A DNA stretch of 62,429 nucleotides, from contig CALPIE020000002.1 of assembly GCA_943323545.2 (NCBI GenBank), positions 1-62,429 on the forward strand, written 5' to 3'. Below are positions 1 to 9,671 of the stretch, piece by piece (the stretch's first letter is position 1; the number at the start of each line of letters is the position of its first letter). The notes below the pieces were generated by a model. The model ran no database searches and had not been told where the DNA came from. It saw only the letters and a list, made by a program, of their open reading frames with translations. This DNA comes from Bifidobacterium breve (GTDB lineage: Bacteria > Bacteroidota > Bacteroidia > Flavobacteriales > Flavobacteriaceae). Both the position numbers and the translations under genes were made by a program.

Positions 1-105
1 ATTGTACTCCTTTTGGATTTGTGTCGAATCAATAGCAACTTGACTCACTACCAGCTGCGTATATAAAGCGAAAATCAAACTTAAAATGGATAGTGTAGTT
101 TTCAT
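1..105 (-). CDS. N-terminus of an exported protein (partial)
   Basis: The minus strand opens with ATG at 105 and reads MKTTLSILSLIFALYTQLVV followed by SQVAIDSTQIQKEYN to the window edge. A positively charged start, a hydrophobic core and a small-residue SQ cleavage site form a typical Bacteroidetes type I signal peptide. The rest of the gene lies beyond base 1, so its function cannot be named. It is divergent from the CoA-transferase gene at 253, and the AT-rich 147-bp spacer should hold both promoters. Confidence 0.6.
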   Translation of the reverse strand, partial: MKTTLSILSLIFALYTQLVVSQVAIDSTQIQKEYN

Positions 106-252
106 AATTAATGATTCAGATTAATTAATTGCAAATATAATAGTAATACTATTAAAAATGAAATTTTAACTTTTATTTATATTTATTAACTATGAGAAAT
201 ATCATGTTTTTATAGGATATTAAATTATATTTTTGATAAAAATATTTTAAGT

Positions 253-1527
253 ATGAGTAAATATGTAACAGCTCAAGATGCTGTAAAAGTTGTAAAATCT
301 GGTAATAGAGTTTATCTTCAAGCTGCAGCTGCAGCACCAACTATTTTAGCAAACGCTTTAACAGAAAGAGCATCTGAATTAAAAAATGTAGAAATTTGTC
401 ACTTACATGTTGAAGGAGAAGCGCGCTATGCCAATCCAGAATTAGCCGAAAGCTTTCACGTAAATTCATTTTTTATTGGTGCCAATGTAAGGCATACTTT
501 GAAGGCAGGAAATGGTTCTTATACACCTGTATTTTTAAGTGAATTACCCAATTTATTCCGAAAAAACGTTCTGCCAATAGATGTCGCTTTTATTCATGTT
601 TCTCCACCTGACAGCCATGGTTACTGTTCGCTTGGTGTGTCAGTTGAAGCTACAGTAGCTGCTATTGAAAACGCGAAAATTGTGATAGCTCAAGTCAACC
701 CTAACATGCCTAGAACTTTTGGTGACGGAATTCTTCATGTATCTGAAATTGATTATTTAGTTGATGTTGATGTGCCGATATATGGTCATGCACCAGAACC
801 TTTTACATCTGAAGAAGAAAAAATAGGAAGTTTTATAGCTTCCTTAATAGAAGATAAAAGCACCTTGCAAATGGGAATTGGTTCTATTCCGAATGCAGCA
901 TTAAGTAAACTTACAAACCATAAAGATTTAGGATTGCATACCGAAATGTTTTCGGATGGTGTAATTGATTTAATTGAAAAAGACGTTATAAATTGCAATT
1001 ACAAAGGTACTTTAAGAGGTCGTGTTTTAGCTACTTTTTTAATGGGGTCTAAACGATTATACGATTATGTAAATGACAATCCGTTTATCGAAATGAAAGA
1101 ATCTTCTATGGTAAATGATACAGCACGAATTCGTAAAAATCCTAAAATGGTGGCTATTAACTCTGCTATTGAAGTTGATGTAACCGGACAGGTTTGCGCC
1201 GATTCTATCGGTCCGAAAATGTATTCGGGCGTTGGTGGTCAAATGGATTTTATTCGAGGTGCTTCGTTAAGTGTAGGAGGGAAAGCCATTATTGCATTAC
1301 CATCTATAACAAAAAGAGGTGAAAGCCGAATTGTACCCTATTTAAAGCAAGGTGCTGGTGTGGTTTCTACGCGTTCGCATGTACAATATATAATTACCGA
1401 AAATGGAATTGCCGATTTATATGGAAAGACTTTAAAACAAAGAGTAACCGAGCTGGTTAAGATTGCCCATTCTAATCATCAAGAAAGTATAGAAAGAAGT
1501 TATTACGAAATGCTAAATAATGTTTAA
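253..1527 (+). CDS. Acetyl-CoA hydrolase/transferase family protein
   Basis: The 424-aa product matches the family I CoA-transferases related to 4-hydroxybutyrate CoA-transferase and acetyl-CoA hydrolase, which move or hydrolyse CoA thioesters in the cytoplasm. The GIGSIPNAAL loop lies near residue 208 and HTEMFSDG begins at residue 229; Glu231 is the expected CoA-thioester-forming glutamate. The C-terminal domain keeps GVGGQMDFIRGA. Length is normal for the family. It is monocistronic and convergent with gpmI. The acyl substrate (acetate, butyrate or 4-hydroxybutyrate) cannot be fixed from sequence alone. Confidence 0.88.
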   Translation: MSKYVTAQDAVKVVKSGNRVYLQAAAAAPTILANALTERASELKNVEICHLHVEGEARYANPELAESFHVNSFFIGANVRHTLKAGNGSYTPVFLSELPNLFRKNVLPIDVAFIHVSPPDSHGYCSLGVSVEATVAAIENAKIVIAQVNPNMPRTFGDGILHVSEIDYLVDVDVPIYGHAPEPFTSEEEKIGSFIASLIEDKSTLQMGIGSIPNAALSKLTNHKDLGLHTEMFSDGVIDLIEKDVINCNYKGTLRGRVLATFLMGSKRLYDYVNDNPFIEMKESSMVNDTARIRKNPKMVAINSAIEVDVTGQVCADSIGPKMYSGVGGQMDFIRGASLSVGGKAIIALPSITKRGESRIVPYLKQGAGVVSTRSHVQYIITENGIADLYGKTLKQRVTELVKIAHSNHQESIERSYYEMLNNV

Positions 1528-1546
1528 ATTTAGTTCAAGCAATACC

Positions 1547-3064
1547 TTATAACAACGATTTTCCTGTCATGACCTTTGGTTTATCAATTCCCATCAAAGC
1601 TAAAATCGTGGGAGCAAGATCGCCTAAAACGCCATTGTTAATATTTTTCAGTTCTTTATCCACTAAAATAATCGGAACCGGATTGGTAGTGTGTGCTGTA
1701 TTAGGCGAACCATCTGGGTTAATCATTGTTTCGCAATTGCCATGATCAGCAATGATAATTGTAGTATAATTGTTTGCTAAAGCAGCTTCGACCACTTCTT
1801 TTACACAAACATCAACAGCTTCACAAGCTTTTATTGCCGCTTCCATAATTCCGGTATGACCTACCATATCGCCATTGGCAAAATTCAAACACACAAAATC
1901 GACCTTACCTTTATTCAATTCTGGAATCAAAGCGTCTTTTAATTCGAAAGCACTCATTTCAGGTTTTAAATCGTAAGTGGCTACTTTAGGGGAGTTTCTT
2001 AATATACGGGTTTCGCCTTTAAAAGGAATTTCCCTTCCTCCAGAAAAGAAGAAAGTAACATGGGGATATTTCTCTGTTTCGGCAATTCGAATTTGTGTTT
2101 TGTAGTTTTTTTCTAATACTTCACCTAAGGTTTCGGTAATATTATCTTTATCATAAATAACATGGACATTGTTATAGGTGTCATCATAATTGGTCATCGT
2201 GACATAATACAAATTCAGTTTGTGCATGTTAAATTCGTGAAAGTCTTTTTGTGACAATGCTTCGGTTAATTCACGTCCTCTATCAGTTCTAAAGTTAAAA
2301 AAAACAACTACATCGTCGTTTTGAATTGTTGTAATCGGATTGTTATTAGAATCAACCATTACAATAGGATCGATAAATTCGTCTGTAATATTGTTTTGAT
2401 AACTTTCTGAAATAGCCAGATTAGAATTTAATACTTGTTTTCCTTTTCCATTAACTAATAAATCGTAAGCAATTTTAATTCTTTCCCAACGTTTGTCTCG
2501 GTCCATTGCATAATATCGACCTACAATAGAAGCGAGTTTTACAGAAGTATTTTTAATATAATTTTCAAGATTTTCGATATAAGTAATACCTGATTTTGGA
2601 TCTACATCACGACCATCGGTAAAAGCATGAATAAAAACTTTTTCCAATCCAAAATTTTGAGAAGCATCAATTAAACTTCGAAGATGTGAAGTGTGTGAAT
2701 GCACTCCTCCATCAGATACTAATCCTAAAAAATGAACTGCTTTATTGTTTTCTTTTGCATAAGTGAAAGCATCGATTAGAGGTTGTTCCTCTTTCATCGA
2801 ATTATGAGCCACAGCCAAATTGATTTTGGCTAAATCTTGATACACAATTCTGCCAGCACCAAGATTCATATGACCCACTTCCGAATTTCCCATCTGACCT
2901 TCGGGTAAACCAACATTTAAACCATCAGTTCGCAATTGTGCGTTTGGATATTTGGTGTATAAACTATTAATAAACGGAACATTTGCATTGTCAATTGCAG
3001 AAACTTTTGGGTCTGGAGATTTTCCCCAACCGTCCAAAATCATTAAAATTACTTTCTTATTCAT
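1547..3064 (-). CDS. gpmI: 2,3-bisphosphoglycerate-independent phosphoglycerate mutase
   Basis: The 505-aa product interconverts 3-phosphoglycerate and 2-phosphoglycerate in glycolysis and gluconeogenesis through a phosphoserine intermediate. The N-terminus has the metal-binding ILDGWG (Asp11), and MGNSEVGHMNLGAGR carries the catalytic Ser61. The C-terminal alkaline-phosphatase-like half keeps IIADHGNCE. Length is typical of iPGM. The gene stands alone on the minus strand and ends only 19 bp from the convergent CoA-transferase stop. Confidence 0.97.
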   Translation of the reverse strand: MNKKVILMILDGWGKSPDPKVSAIDNANVPFINSLYTKYPNAQLRTDGLNVGLPEGQMGNSEVGHMNLGAGRIVYQDLAKINLAVAHNSMKEEQPLIDAFTYAKENNKAVHFLGLVSDGGVHSHTSHLRSLIDASQNFGLEKVFIHAFTDGRDVDPKSGITYIENLENYIKNTSVKLASIVGRYYAMDRDKRWERIKIAYDLLVNGKGKQVLNSNLAISESYQNNITDEFIDPIVMVDSNNNPITTIQNDDVVVFFNFRTDRGRELTEALSQKDFHEFNMHKLNLYYVTMTNYDDTYNNVHVIYDKDNITETLGEVLEKNYKTQIRIAETEKYPHVTFFFSGGREIPFKGETRILRNSPKVATYDLKPEMSAFELKDALIPELNKGKVDFVCLNFANGDMVGHTGIMEAAIKACEAVDVCVKEVVEAALANNYTTIIIADHGNCETMINPDGSPNTAHTTNPVPIILVDKELKNINNGVLGDLAPTILALMGIDKPKVMTGKSLL

Positions 3065-3141
3065 TAAGATCTATTTTCATTAAAGATAATCTATTTTGAA
3101 ATTTTTATGCAATTGTTTACAAATAAAAATAAAATTATTAA

Positions 3142-5553
3142 TTATTTCTTTTTTAGCGTATTGTAATCTATAAAATAACGAAGACTAATAGAAAAGATGT
3201 GTGAGAAATTATCACTATTCATTATATCATTTAAATTGCTGGAATAATCGGTGCTAAATTCTCTAAGAAAAGTAGCGGCATTATTTCGGTATAAAACAGA
3301 AATTTGACTTCCGGGAGCAAACCACCATGAGTAAGACAAATCTAAATTCCATGTATTAAAACTAGAATTTTTATTGGTTAAATAGGTATTATTATTTATT
3401 AAAGTACCGTCATCTTGTAATGTCAAAATTGTATGATTTAAAGCATATGATAAATAATGTCTAATCGTTAAATTCAGATTCATTAAATTGTTTAAAGTAT
3501 ATTTTCCTGTCAATGAATTTGAGTAAGTCGACCTGTCTCTTCTCGTAAAAACAATATCGGTGTTGTCATTAGCAATCCATCCAATATTATTATTTTGTAC
3601 AGTATATAGTAATTCATATTTAATAGTAAACTTATCTGAAAAGCGATATCTTGGAGCAAATAATATACTGTAAACAATTCTATCTTTTTCTGTAGTAAAC
3701 ATAAAAGAAGGTTTAAAATCTATTGCAAATTTTCTATTGTAATTTGTAGATAAGAAAAAGAAAGCGTTATAGTTTTCGGGAATGATTACAAATTTTTCTT
3801 CATTGTTGTTCTGAGCTTCATAAAAGTCATATACTTTTAAAGGTTTGATATTAAAACCAAAACCATAATAATCATTTTTTTTATCGGTTATATTAAAATT
3901 TAAATTTGAAGAAAATCCTTGTAATCTACCTGTTCTGTTTTCAAATTCGGAATTAGTATTTAAATTAACTGAAAAATTATTGAAGTGGGCAGTAGGGTTT
4001 AATATTCGATAACTCACATTTCCATAAATATTATGATAATGAGTTAAAAAATTAATACCTAAATCATTAATATCATAATCCTTTGATACATATTGGCCTC
4101 CAGTACTAAAACGAAAGTTGCCACTTGTATCTTTAAAATTTATTGCAGTTGAAAATCCTTTTTTATTATCTAATTCAATTTCGTTTAGGAAACTGTATTT
4201 AAAATCACCACTTAAATTATAGGTATTTTTCTTGGTATTTAAATCGAAAACAATTGCAGAAACATTGGCATCTCTGTATTTACCATTTCTAGTAACATTG
4301 GTGTTTATAAATGCAACAGAAGAATTTCTCCTAAAACGTTGATCAAGAACAAAAACATTAAAATTAGTTAGTGGTTCAACAACTTCTTGTCTTTCTTCAC
4401 CAGTAACAGTGTTTCTTATATCGGCAAAAGTTTTTTTAGTGATTCCGTTTAATACACCTATACCTAGTCCTTTTTTGGTTCGTCCAGAAATTTTTAAAGC
4501 ATTTAATAAGTTAACAAATTCTGGGTATTTGGTTACCTCTTCATCTGTATTTATTTCGGGATAATAAGAAGGAGCACCTCCAATTCTTCTTGAGTACAGT
4601 AAGTTTCCTTTGCTAAAAAGTTCAGTTCCTTCAGTAAAAAAAGGGCGATTTTCAATAAATTGTTGTTCAAAAGGGCTCAGATTTAATTCAACTCTATCAA
4701 AAGCAGTTTGACCAAAATCGGGAACTAAAATAGCATCTAAAGTAAAAGCGTCGCTAAGGCCATATTTAATATCTAAACCTCCTTTTAATTCTCCTTTTGT
4801 TTGTTCCTTAGTATTGCTTAAATAATAGGAAGAATATGGAATAAGAAACAGTCTTGTTGGCGTATTAATATTTTCAATCCCTTCAAGAATTCCAGATTGT
4901 GTTGCTTTATTGACTATAGCATTACTAAATAAATTCCATGTATAACGTTGTCTTTGATTCCTTACTTCTCTATAAAAATTAATCCCCCAAGCTTGTGTTA
5001 TTTGTTTTGGAAATCGTATAGCAGCGAAAGGAATTTTCATTTCAACAACCCAGCCAATATCTGTAATTGCTACTTTGCTATCCCAAATGGCATTCCATGT
5101 AAAATCTTCGTTTTTTGCTTCTGTATAAATACAATCTTGTTGTACGCCTGCTGAACTAACAAAAAAGCGAAATTCTTGTTGCCCATCATTATATCCATTT
5201 AATAAAACACCAAAGTGATCAGCAACTCCAAAGTCATCTCTTAAAATTAATTCTCGTTTTATGGATTCTGGATTATTATCATAAAGAGTTGCAGCAATAT
5301 ATATAGCTTCATGATCATAAACTACTTTAACTTCCGATTTTCTTTCTTTGGGTTCTAATTTGCCGTTATCGGGCTCTTCCATAACAAAATCAGTAGCTAT
5401 TTGAGCTGTTTTCCAAATTTCTTCATCAAATTTTCCGTCGATAGTTATTTTTTCAGAACTGAATTTTGTTTGTAAAGTTTTTTTTGTTGTTTGTGAAAAA
5501 CAGCATTGGAGTAAGAAACAAAAAAGAATACAAAAATTCAGTTTTTGAGGCAT
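3142..5553 (-). CDS. DUF5916-type outer membrane protein with CBM9-like domain
   Basis: The 803-aa product starts with a signal peptide (MPQKLNFCILFCFLLQCCFSQ). Residues about 30-220 look like the carbohydrate-binding-9-like sandwich found at the start of DUF5916 proteins (GKFDEEIWKTA, IWDSKVA). The rest is rich in alternating aromatic beta-strands ending with ISLRYFIDY, which implies an outer-membrane beta-barrel. Such proteins are widespread in Bacteroidetes but their function is unknown. The gene is monocistronic and has a good sigma-A-type promoter just upstream. The family call comes from recognised pattern, not a search. Confidence 0.8.
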   Translation of the reverse strand: MPQKLNFCILFCFLLQCCFSQTTKKTLQTKFSSEKITIDGKFDEEIWKTAQIATDFVMEEPDNGKLEPKERKSEVKVVYDHEAIYIAATLYDNNPESIKRELILRDDFGVADHFGVLLNGYNDGQQEFRFFVSSAGVQQDCIYTEAKNEDFTWNAIWDSKVAITDIGWVVEMKIPFAAIRFPKQITQAWGINFYREVRNQRQRYTWNLFSNAIVNKATQSGILEGIENINTPTRLFLIPYSSYYLSNTKEQTKGELKGGLDIKYGLSDAFTLDAILVPDFGQTAFDRVELNLSPFEQQFIENRPFFTEGTELFSKGNLLYSRRIGGAPSYYPEINTDEEVTKYPEFVNLLNALKISGRTKKGLGIGVLNGITKKTFADIRNTVTGEERQEVVEPLTNFNVFVLDQRFRRNSSVAFINTNVTRNGKYRDANVSAIVFDLNTKKNTYNLSGDFKYSFLNEIELDNKKGFSTAINFKDTSGNFRFSTGGQYVSKDYDINDLGINFLTHYHNIYGNVSYRILNPTAHFNNFSVNLNTNSEFENRTGRLQGFSSNLNFNITDKKNDYYGFGFNIKPLKVYDFYEAQNNNEEKFVIIPENYNAFFFLSTNYNRKFAIDFKPSFMFTTEKDRIVYSILFAPRYRFSDKFTIKYELLYTVQNNNIGWIANDNTDIVFTRRDRSTYSNSLTGKYTLNNLMNLNLTIRHYLSYALNHTILTLQDDGTLINNNTYLTNKNSSFNTWNLDLSYSWWFAPGSQISVLYRNNAATFLREFSTDYSSNLNDIMNSDNFSHIFSISLRYFIDYNTLKKK

Positions 5554-5572
5554 TTTAGAAATGTTTGTGATG

Positions 5573-5602
5573 CAAATATAAATTTTAATGTAATTATTAC
5601 AA
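5573..5602 (-). promoter_or_regulatory. Bacteroidetes-type promoter of the DUF5916 gene
   Basis: On the minus strand this reads TTG, 19 bases, then TATATTTG, matching the TTG/TAnnTTTG consensus of the Bacteroidetes housekeeping sigma factor. The start codon follows about 20 bases downstream of the -7 element. Confidence 0.6.
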
Positions 5603-5800
5603 CTAAATCCTTAAAACTATTTGTTTAATTAAATTAGATTTTACAGTAGAACGAAACCATCAGTTTGAATATCCATACTATTTATCGTACAATTATAACA
5701 TTTTTAACGATAATTTGTGATAAAGTTGATTTCAAAAGCAATTTTTATGTAGTATATTCGTTTAACCAAGTCAAAAATAATAATAAAAACCTACAGAGAT

Positions 5801-6505
5801 ATGATTTATAGAATTATTGCAGTTTCACTATTTTTTTTAACTTCTTTTAGTGAAATAAATCCGAGTCAATTTGTAAAAAAATCACCTTTGAAATCAGAAT
5901 TTACCAATCCTGATTCAGAAAAATCGGCGTATTTTGCATTGAATACCAATTCCTTTAAGATTCCTTCTTTTGAATGCTTTTCAAAAGCATTAATTGGATT
6001 CATTAAGCTAAAAAAATTGGGAGATATACAAAATGATTTTCTAACAATAGTTGATTATAGTTTGCCATCAACAGTTAAACGATTATGGGTAATTAATACC
6101 AAAGAAAATAAAATCGTTATCAATTCATTAGTAGCGCACGGAAAAAATTCTGGAGATAATTATGCCAATAGTTTTTCCAATAAAAACGAATCCCATAAAA
6201 GTAGTTTGGGTTTTTTTATTACAGGTGAAACTTATATAGGTAAACATGGATTGTCATTGCGATTGGATGGTCTTGAAAAAGGAATTAACGATGGTGCTAG
6301 AAAACGATCAATTGTTATGCATGCAGCAGATTATGTTTCAGAAGTATTTATAAAAACTCACAATCGTCTTGGTTTAAGTCATGGTTGCCCTGCATTACCT
6401 GTAAATTTAAACGCTAAAATTATTTCAACAATTAAAGGAAAATCTTGTTTGTTTATTTATTATCCATGCGTAGATTATAATAAAACCACCAAGTTAATAT
6501 CTTAA
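5801..6505 (+). CDS. Murein L,D-transpeptidase catalytic domain family protein
   Basis: The 234-aa product has a hydrophobic N-terminus (signal peptide or anchor) and a YkuD_2-type L,D-transpeptidase domain. His174 (VMHAAD) and Cys196 in LSHGCPALP are the expected catalytic pair. These enzymes act in the periplasm and form 3-3 crosslinks, attach proteins to, or trim peptidoglycan stem peptides. It is convergent with a second, different L,D-transpeptidase, and the two coding ends overlap by 12 bp. The ATG at 5801 places the hydrophobic segment at the extreme N-terminus and fits well. Confidence 0.82.
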   Translation: MIYRIIAVSLFFLTSFSEINPSQFVKKSPLKSEFTNPDSEKSAYFALNTNSFKIPSFECFSKALIGFIKLKKLGDIQNDFLTIVDYSLPSTVKRLWVINTKENKIVINSLVAHGKNSGDNYANSFSNKNESHKSSLGFFITGETYIGKHGLSLRLDGLEKGINDGARKRSIVMHAADYVSEVFIKTHNRLGLSHGCPALPVNLNAKIISTIKGKSCLFIYYPCVDYNKTTKLIS

Positions 6506-8207
6506 CTTAGAAAAAATTTCAGCATCCAAACAATAAATATCTTCTCTAAATTGAAGTTTTCCATTTGTTTCCCATGCAGTCCAATACAACTGATGAATAA
6601 ATATATCTTCAGTAACTTTAATTACAATTGTTTTTAATACAGGTTTTGGAAGTATTTTTTTTTCTATGATTAATTTTGGGTTTTTAGCCAAAAGCAAGGC
6701 ATTTTTTTTATCGATTACAATTTGCTTTTCTTTTTGCAACTTGTAATAATAGTTAATATCTGTGGTGTCTTTTATTTTTTGTAGTGGCCATTTGATGGAG
6801 TCATTTAAAATTGAAGCTGCCATTTCTAAAGGATTTTCTAAACGAACACAGCCCGAACTTAATGATCGGTGATTAAAAGCAAAATAATTACGATGATTTG
6901 TGTCGTGAAGATAAACAGAAAACTTGTTATGAAAATTAATTTTCATTAATCCCAATGAGTTATTTCTACCCGGATTTTGTGCGTATTTGTATTTATATGC
7001 ATCTTCTTTTTTCCAATCCCATGGATTTATTTCTTCATTTTTATAGTTTAAAATAACCAATCCTTTTTTTCTAAAAACACCTTTATTTTTTTCTGCTTCT
7101 GGATAAATATCTTCTTTTAAAATTGTAGGTGGTACTGTCCAATTGGGATTTAAATTAATATTCGATATTTTAGATTCTAATATAGGCGTTTTACGAGTGT
7201 CTCTTCCAACTACAACTTTTTGTTTTTGTATGGTGTCGTTGTTTTTAATAGCTACAATGCTGTAATCTGGAATGTTAATTAGTAAATAATTATTTCCAAA
7301 TTCATTAGCATACCATTTCCATCGTTCCATGTTGGCAATAACTTGTTCTATTCGTTGGTTTTTATAGTAGTTTAAAGCCTCAATTGTACTTCTTCCAATA
7401 ATAGCATCCGAAATTAATCCATGCCTTTTTTGAAATAATCGAACTGCTTCTTGTGTATTTTTATCATAATAATCACTCAATACAGTATCTTTTGTTTTTA
7501 AATCATTCCAATAAATTAATCTTTTTTTTATGATATGGATGTATCTGTTTTTTTTATTTGGAATTATTTTCTCTTTAAGATTAATTAGTCCAATATTTCG
7601 GTCATCAGGGAACTGATTCAGAATTTTTAAACATGATTTTAATTTAATATATATAGGATGATTGGGTTTACAGTTTTCAATGTTTTCTTTAAAAGAATCG
7701 CTTTCAAAACATTGAAATAAAATAGCATTTACATCGATTTTTTTTTTCTTTAATATCCCAATCATCATATAAAGTTGCTGGGTTTAATTTTCCCTGAGAT
7801 AAGTGTTTGACAAACAATTGTGTATTTAATGTTAGCAGTAAATCATAGTTTGCAATGGCAGTATCTTTAAGGTTTTCATAATTGTTTTCATAAGATTTTA
7901 ATATAGAATAATTGTAATCTTCAGATTCTAAACCTTCGTTTTCTGCCAAAGCTATTTCGTTCAATATAAATTTTCTTTTAGTAATTTCATCCCAAACAAT
8001 TTCGTAATTGTATTTTTTATAAAATGCTTTTAATGCTTCATTTTGTTTGATATTTAATTGTAAGGTGTCAATTTTTATTTTAGAAATTTCAAAAAAAGAG
8101 AGGTCAATAAATGATGCATTTACAAAAGAAACATTACTAATAGTATTTCTTTTGCAACTCGAAACAACAATAATTAATAGGATAAAGTAAATTTTATTCA
8201 TAGGCAT
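6494..8207 (-). pseudogene. L,D-transpeptidase (YcbB/LdtD-like), frameshifted in an A10 run
   Basis: Two overlapping minus-strand ORFs (7704..8207 and 6494..7768) form one gene. The upstream part has a lipoprotein-like signal (LIIVVSSCKRN) and an N-terminal scaffold region ending YDDWDIKEKK. The downstream part continues with IDVNAILFQCF, a PG_binding_1-like segment (TQEAVRLFQKRHGLISDAII) and a YkuD domain with catalytic LSSGCVRLENP. The reading frames meet in ten A residues (7738-7747); removing one A would give a continuous protein of about 570 aa, normal for the family. The catalytic motif is intact. The break may be a sequencing error, a recent mutation, polymerase slippage or phase variation. 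Confidence 0.75.
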
Positions 8208-8535
8208 TTATACCAATATCATTTTTTTTATCATATCTATTTCTCTAATTTGTTTTGGATTAACAGCATTAAAAGTACTGTTTTTATTTTATAAATTGAT
8301 TCTATTTCAACTATTTATAGGTAACAAAAAACCAAAAACGGAAAGTTGATTTTATGTTTTCTACATAAAATTAATTACAATTATTTAAAATTTTAAATTC
8401 GTAAAAAACAGTTAACAGTTTAATATTAAATTAATTAACTTGAATAAAATTTATAGATGTATTTAAGGAAAAATATTTTTTAAAAAAAAGTTTGCATCCA
8501 ATTAAACTAAAATAGTATATTTGCACTCACCAAAT
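8208..8535. other. Intergenic region before tRNA-Gly
   Basis: This AT-rich spacer separates the divergent L,D-transpeptidase gene from tRNA-Gly. Apart from the tRNA promoter at its right end I see no gene, clear hairpin or repeat in it. Confidence 0.5.
8492..8523 (+). promoter_or_regulatory. Promoter of tRNA-Gly
   Basis: TTG at 8492-8494, a 21-base spacer and TATATTTG at 8516-8523 match the Bacteroidetes TTG/TAnnTTTG consensus. The tRNA begins 13 bases after the -7 element. Confidence 0.65.
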
Positions 8536-8610
<75 letters not shown>

Positions 8611-8615
8611 AAATT

Positions 8616-8642
8616 AAAGCCCTGATAATCAGGGCTTTTTTT
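8616..8642 (+). terminator. Rho-independent terminator after tRNA-Gly
   Basis: AAAGCCCTGAT-AATCAGGGCTTTTTTT is a compact hairpin with a U-run immediately after the tRNA. It lies inside the inserted element, so the tRNA currently uses a terminator supplied by the insertion. Confidence 0.8.
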
Positions 8643-8698
8643 ATGGATTTTAATGAAATCTTCATTTTTAGCTCATTTTTTTTCTCTTCAAAACAGTT

Positions 8699-8720
8699 AA
8701 AATAGGTACAAAATAGGTAC
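8699..8720 (+). repeat. Two 11-bp direct repeats (possible integrase arm sites)
   Basis: AAAATAGGTAC occurs twice back to back, followed by AAAATAAT. Its place between attL and the integrase start is where tyrosine recombinases of integrative elements bind arm-type sites, so this role is likely but inferred. A TATCTTTG -7 element (8728-8735) for the integrase follows directly. Confidence 0.45.
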
Positions 8721-8756
8721 AAAATAATATCTTTGTTTACTTATTTTTTACTTATT

Positions 8757-9332
8757 ATGACAATAGAATTTAAATTAAATACCTCCAACAAGGAATCAAA
8801 AAAGGGTTTTGCATTAATTATTTACGTTTATTTAAATAAAATACAAAAAATCTCCACTCCTTATCATTGTAAAATGTCCGATTGGGATGATTTACTAAAA
8901 GAGCCTAAGCGTTCGCATCCATTTTATTTTGACCTCCTTGATTATGTTTTAAAAACAAAAATCAAAATTAATACTATTTTGGGTAAACCCAATAATTACA
9001 TTTCAATCAAACAAATAGAGAGCTTTTTAGCAAATGAAAATCCTGACTCTTTTATAAATTTTCTAAAGAATTATTGTGAAGTGTTCGGAAAGATTATAGG
9101 TATTAGAATTCAAATTCATGCAATAAGATTAGAGTACAAAAATAGAATAAAATTTTTTTATATTCAATCAATTAAGGATTTTCTCATGATTTTGCGTAAC
9201 AGTTGCTGCCAAGTATATACTCACTATAAAGTAGCGACTATACAACCCTATCAGGGTAGATTGTTGCTATTCAATAGCATTTCTCAGTCAAATATATTAT
9301 TTTTAAAAATAAAGCATAAAGCTCACTATTAG
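8757..9332 (+). pseudogene. Truncated tyrosine recombinase/integrase remnant
   Basis: From ATG 8757 the protein reads MTIEFKLNTSNKESKKGFAL and contains DWDD and HPFYFDL, which resemble the N-terminal arm-type DNA-binding domain of Bacteroidetes phage-type integrases. The start of a SAM-like core-binding domain (FINFLKNYCEVF) follows, then similarity fades near residue 150. No catalytic R..HxxR..Y domain follows before the attR repeat at 9625, so the gene is a fragment of about 190 aa instead of about 400. I prefer 8757 over the track start 8733 because the -7 element TATCTTTG covers 8728-8735. Confidence 0.55.
9245..9279. repeat. Two adjacent small inverted repeats in the element remnant
   Basis: ACCCT-ATC-AGGGT (9245-9257) and TGCTATT-C-AATAGCA (9265-9279) are perfect short hairpins eight bases apart. 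They lie at the 3' end of the broken integrase reading frame. Their role is unknown. Confidence 0.4.
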
Positions 9333-9624
9333 CTCGGGTAATTTAGATAGTCGTTAATGCTCAAATATATTCAATATTATAACTATCAATAAAAAAGTGT
9401 TGTCGTTGGGGCTTATAAACATCATTCCTATCAAAATTCTTTAATGAGTTATTATTAATCAGCTATTGCAATCGCTTAAATACAAATTATTAAGACTAAT
9501 AAATATAGAATTTCTATTCATTATATTTTTTCAAACAATAAATATTTATACTTATATTTTACTTAAATTAATGGATTATAGATGTAATTATTTGAATATA
9601 AGCATAATAAAATTCCTATTTTTT
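9333..9624. other. Decayed cargo between integrase fragment and attR
   Basis: About 290 bp of very AT-rich DNA between the integrase remnant and the right attachment site. I see no convincing gene; the track ORF at 9466..9795 runs through the att site and the repeats and is spurious. Confidence 0.5.
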
Positions 9625-9671
9625 AGCCTTCCAAGCTGGTTGTCGCGAGTTCGAGCCTCGTCTTCCGCTCT
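9625..9671 (+). repeat. attR: second copy of the 47-bp tRNA-Gly repeat
   Basis: A perfect copy of 8564..8610. With attL it brackets about 1.06 kb, the minimum remaining size of the inserted element. It leads straight into a terminator and tandem array that probably represent the original flank of the tRNA. Confidence 0.8.

Noticed and set aside
9200-9300. Integron attC site or IS end in the element remnant
   Set aside because: Inverted repeats are short, core sites GTTRRRY/RYYYAAC are not properly paired, and no transposase or intI is present.
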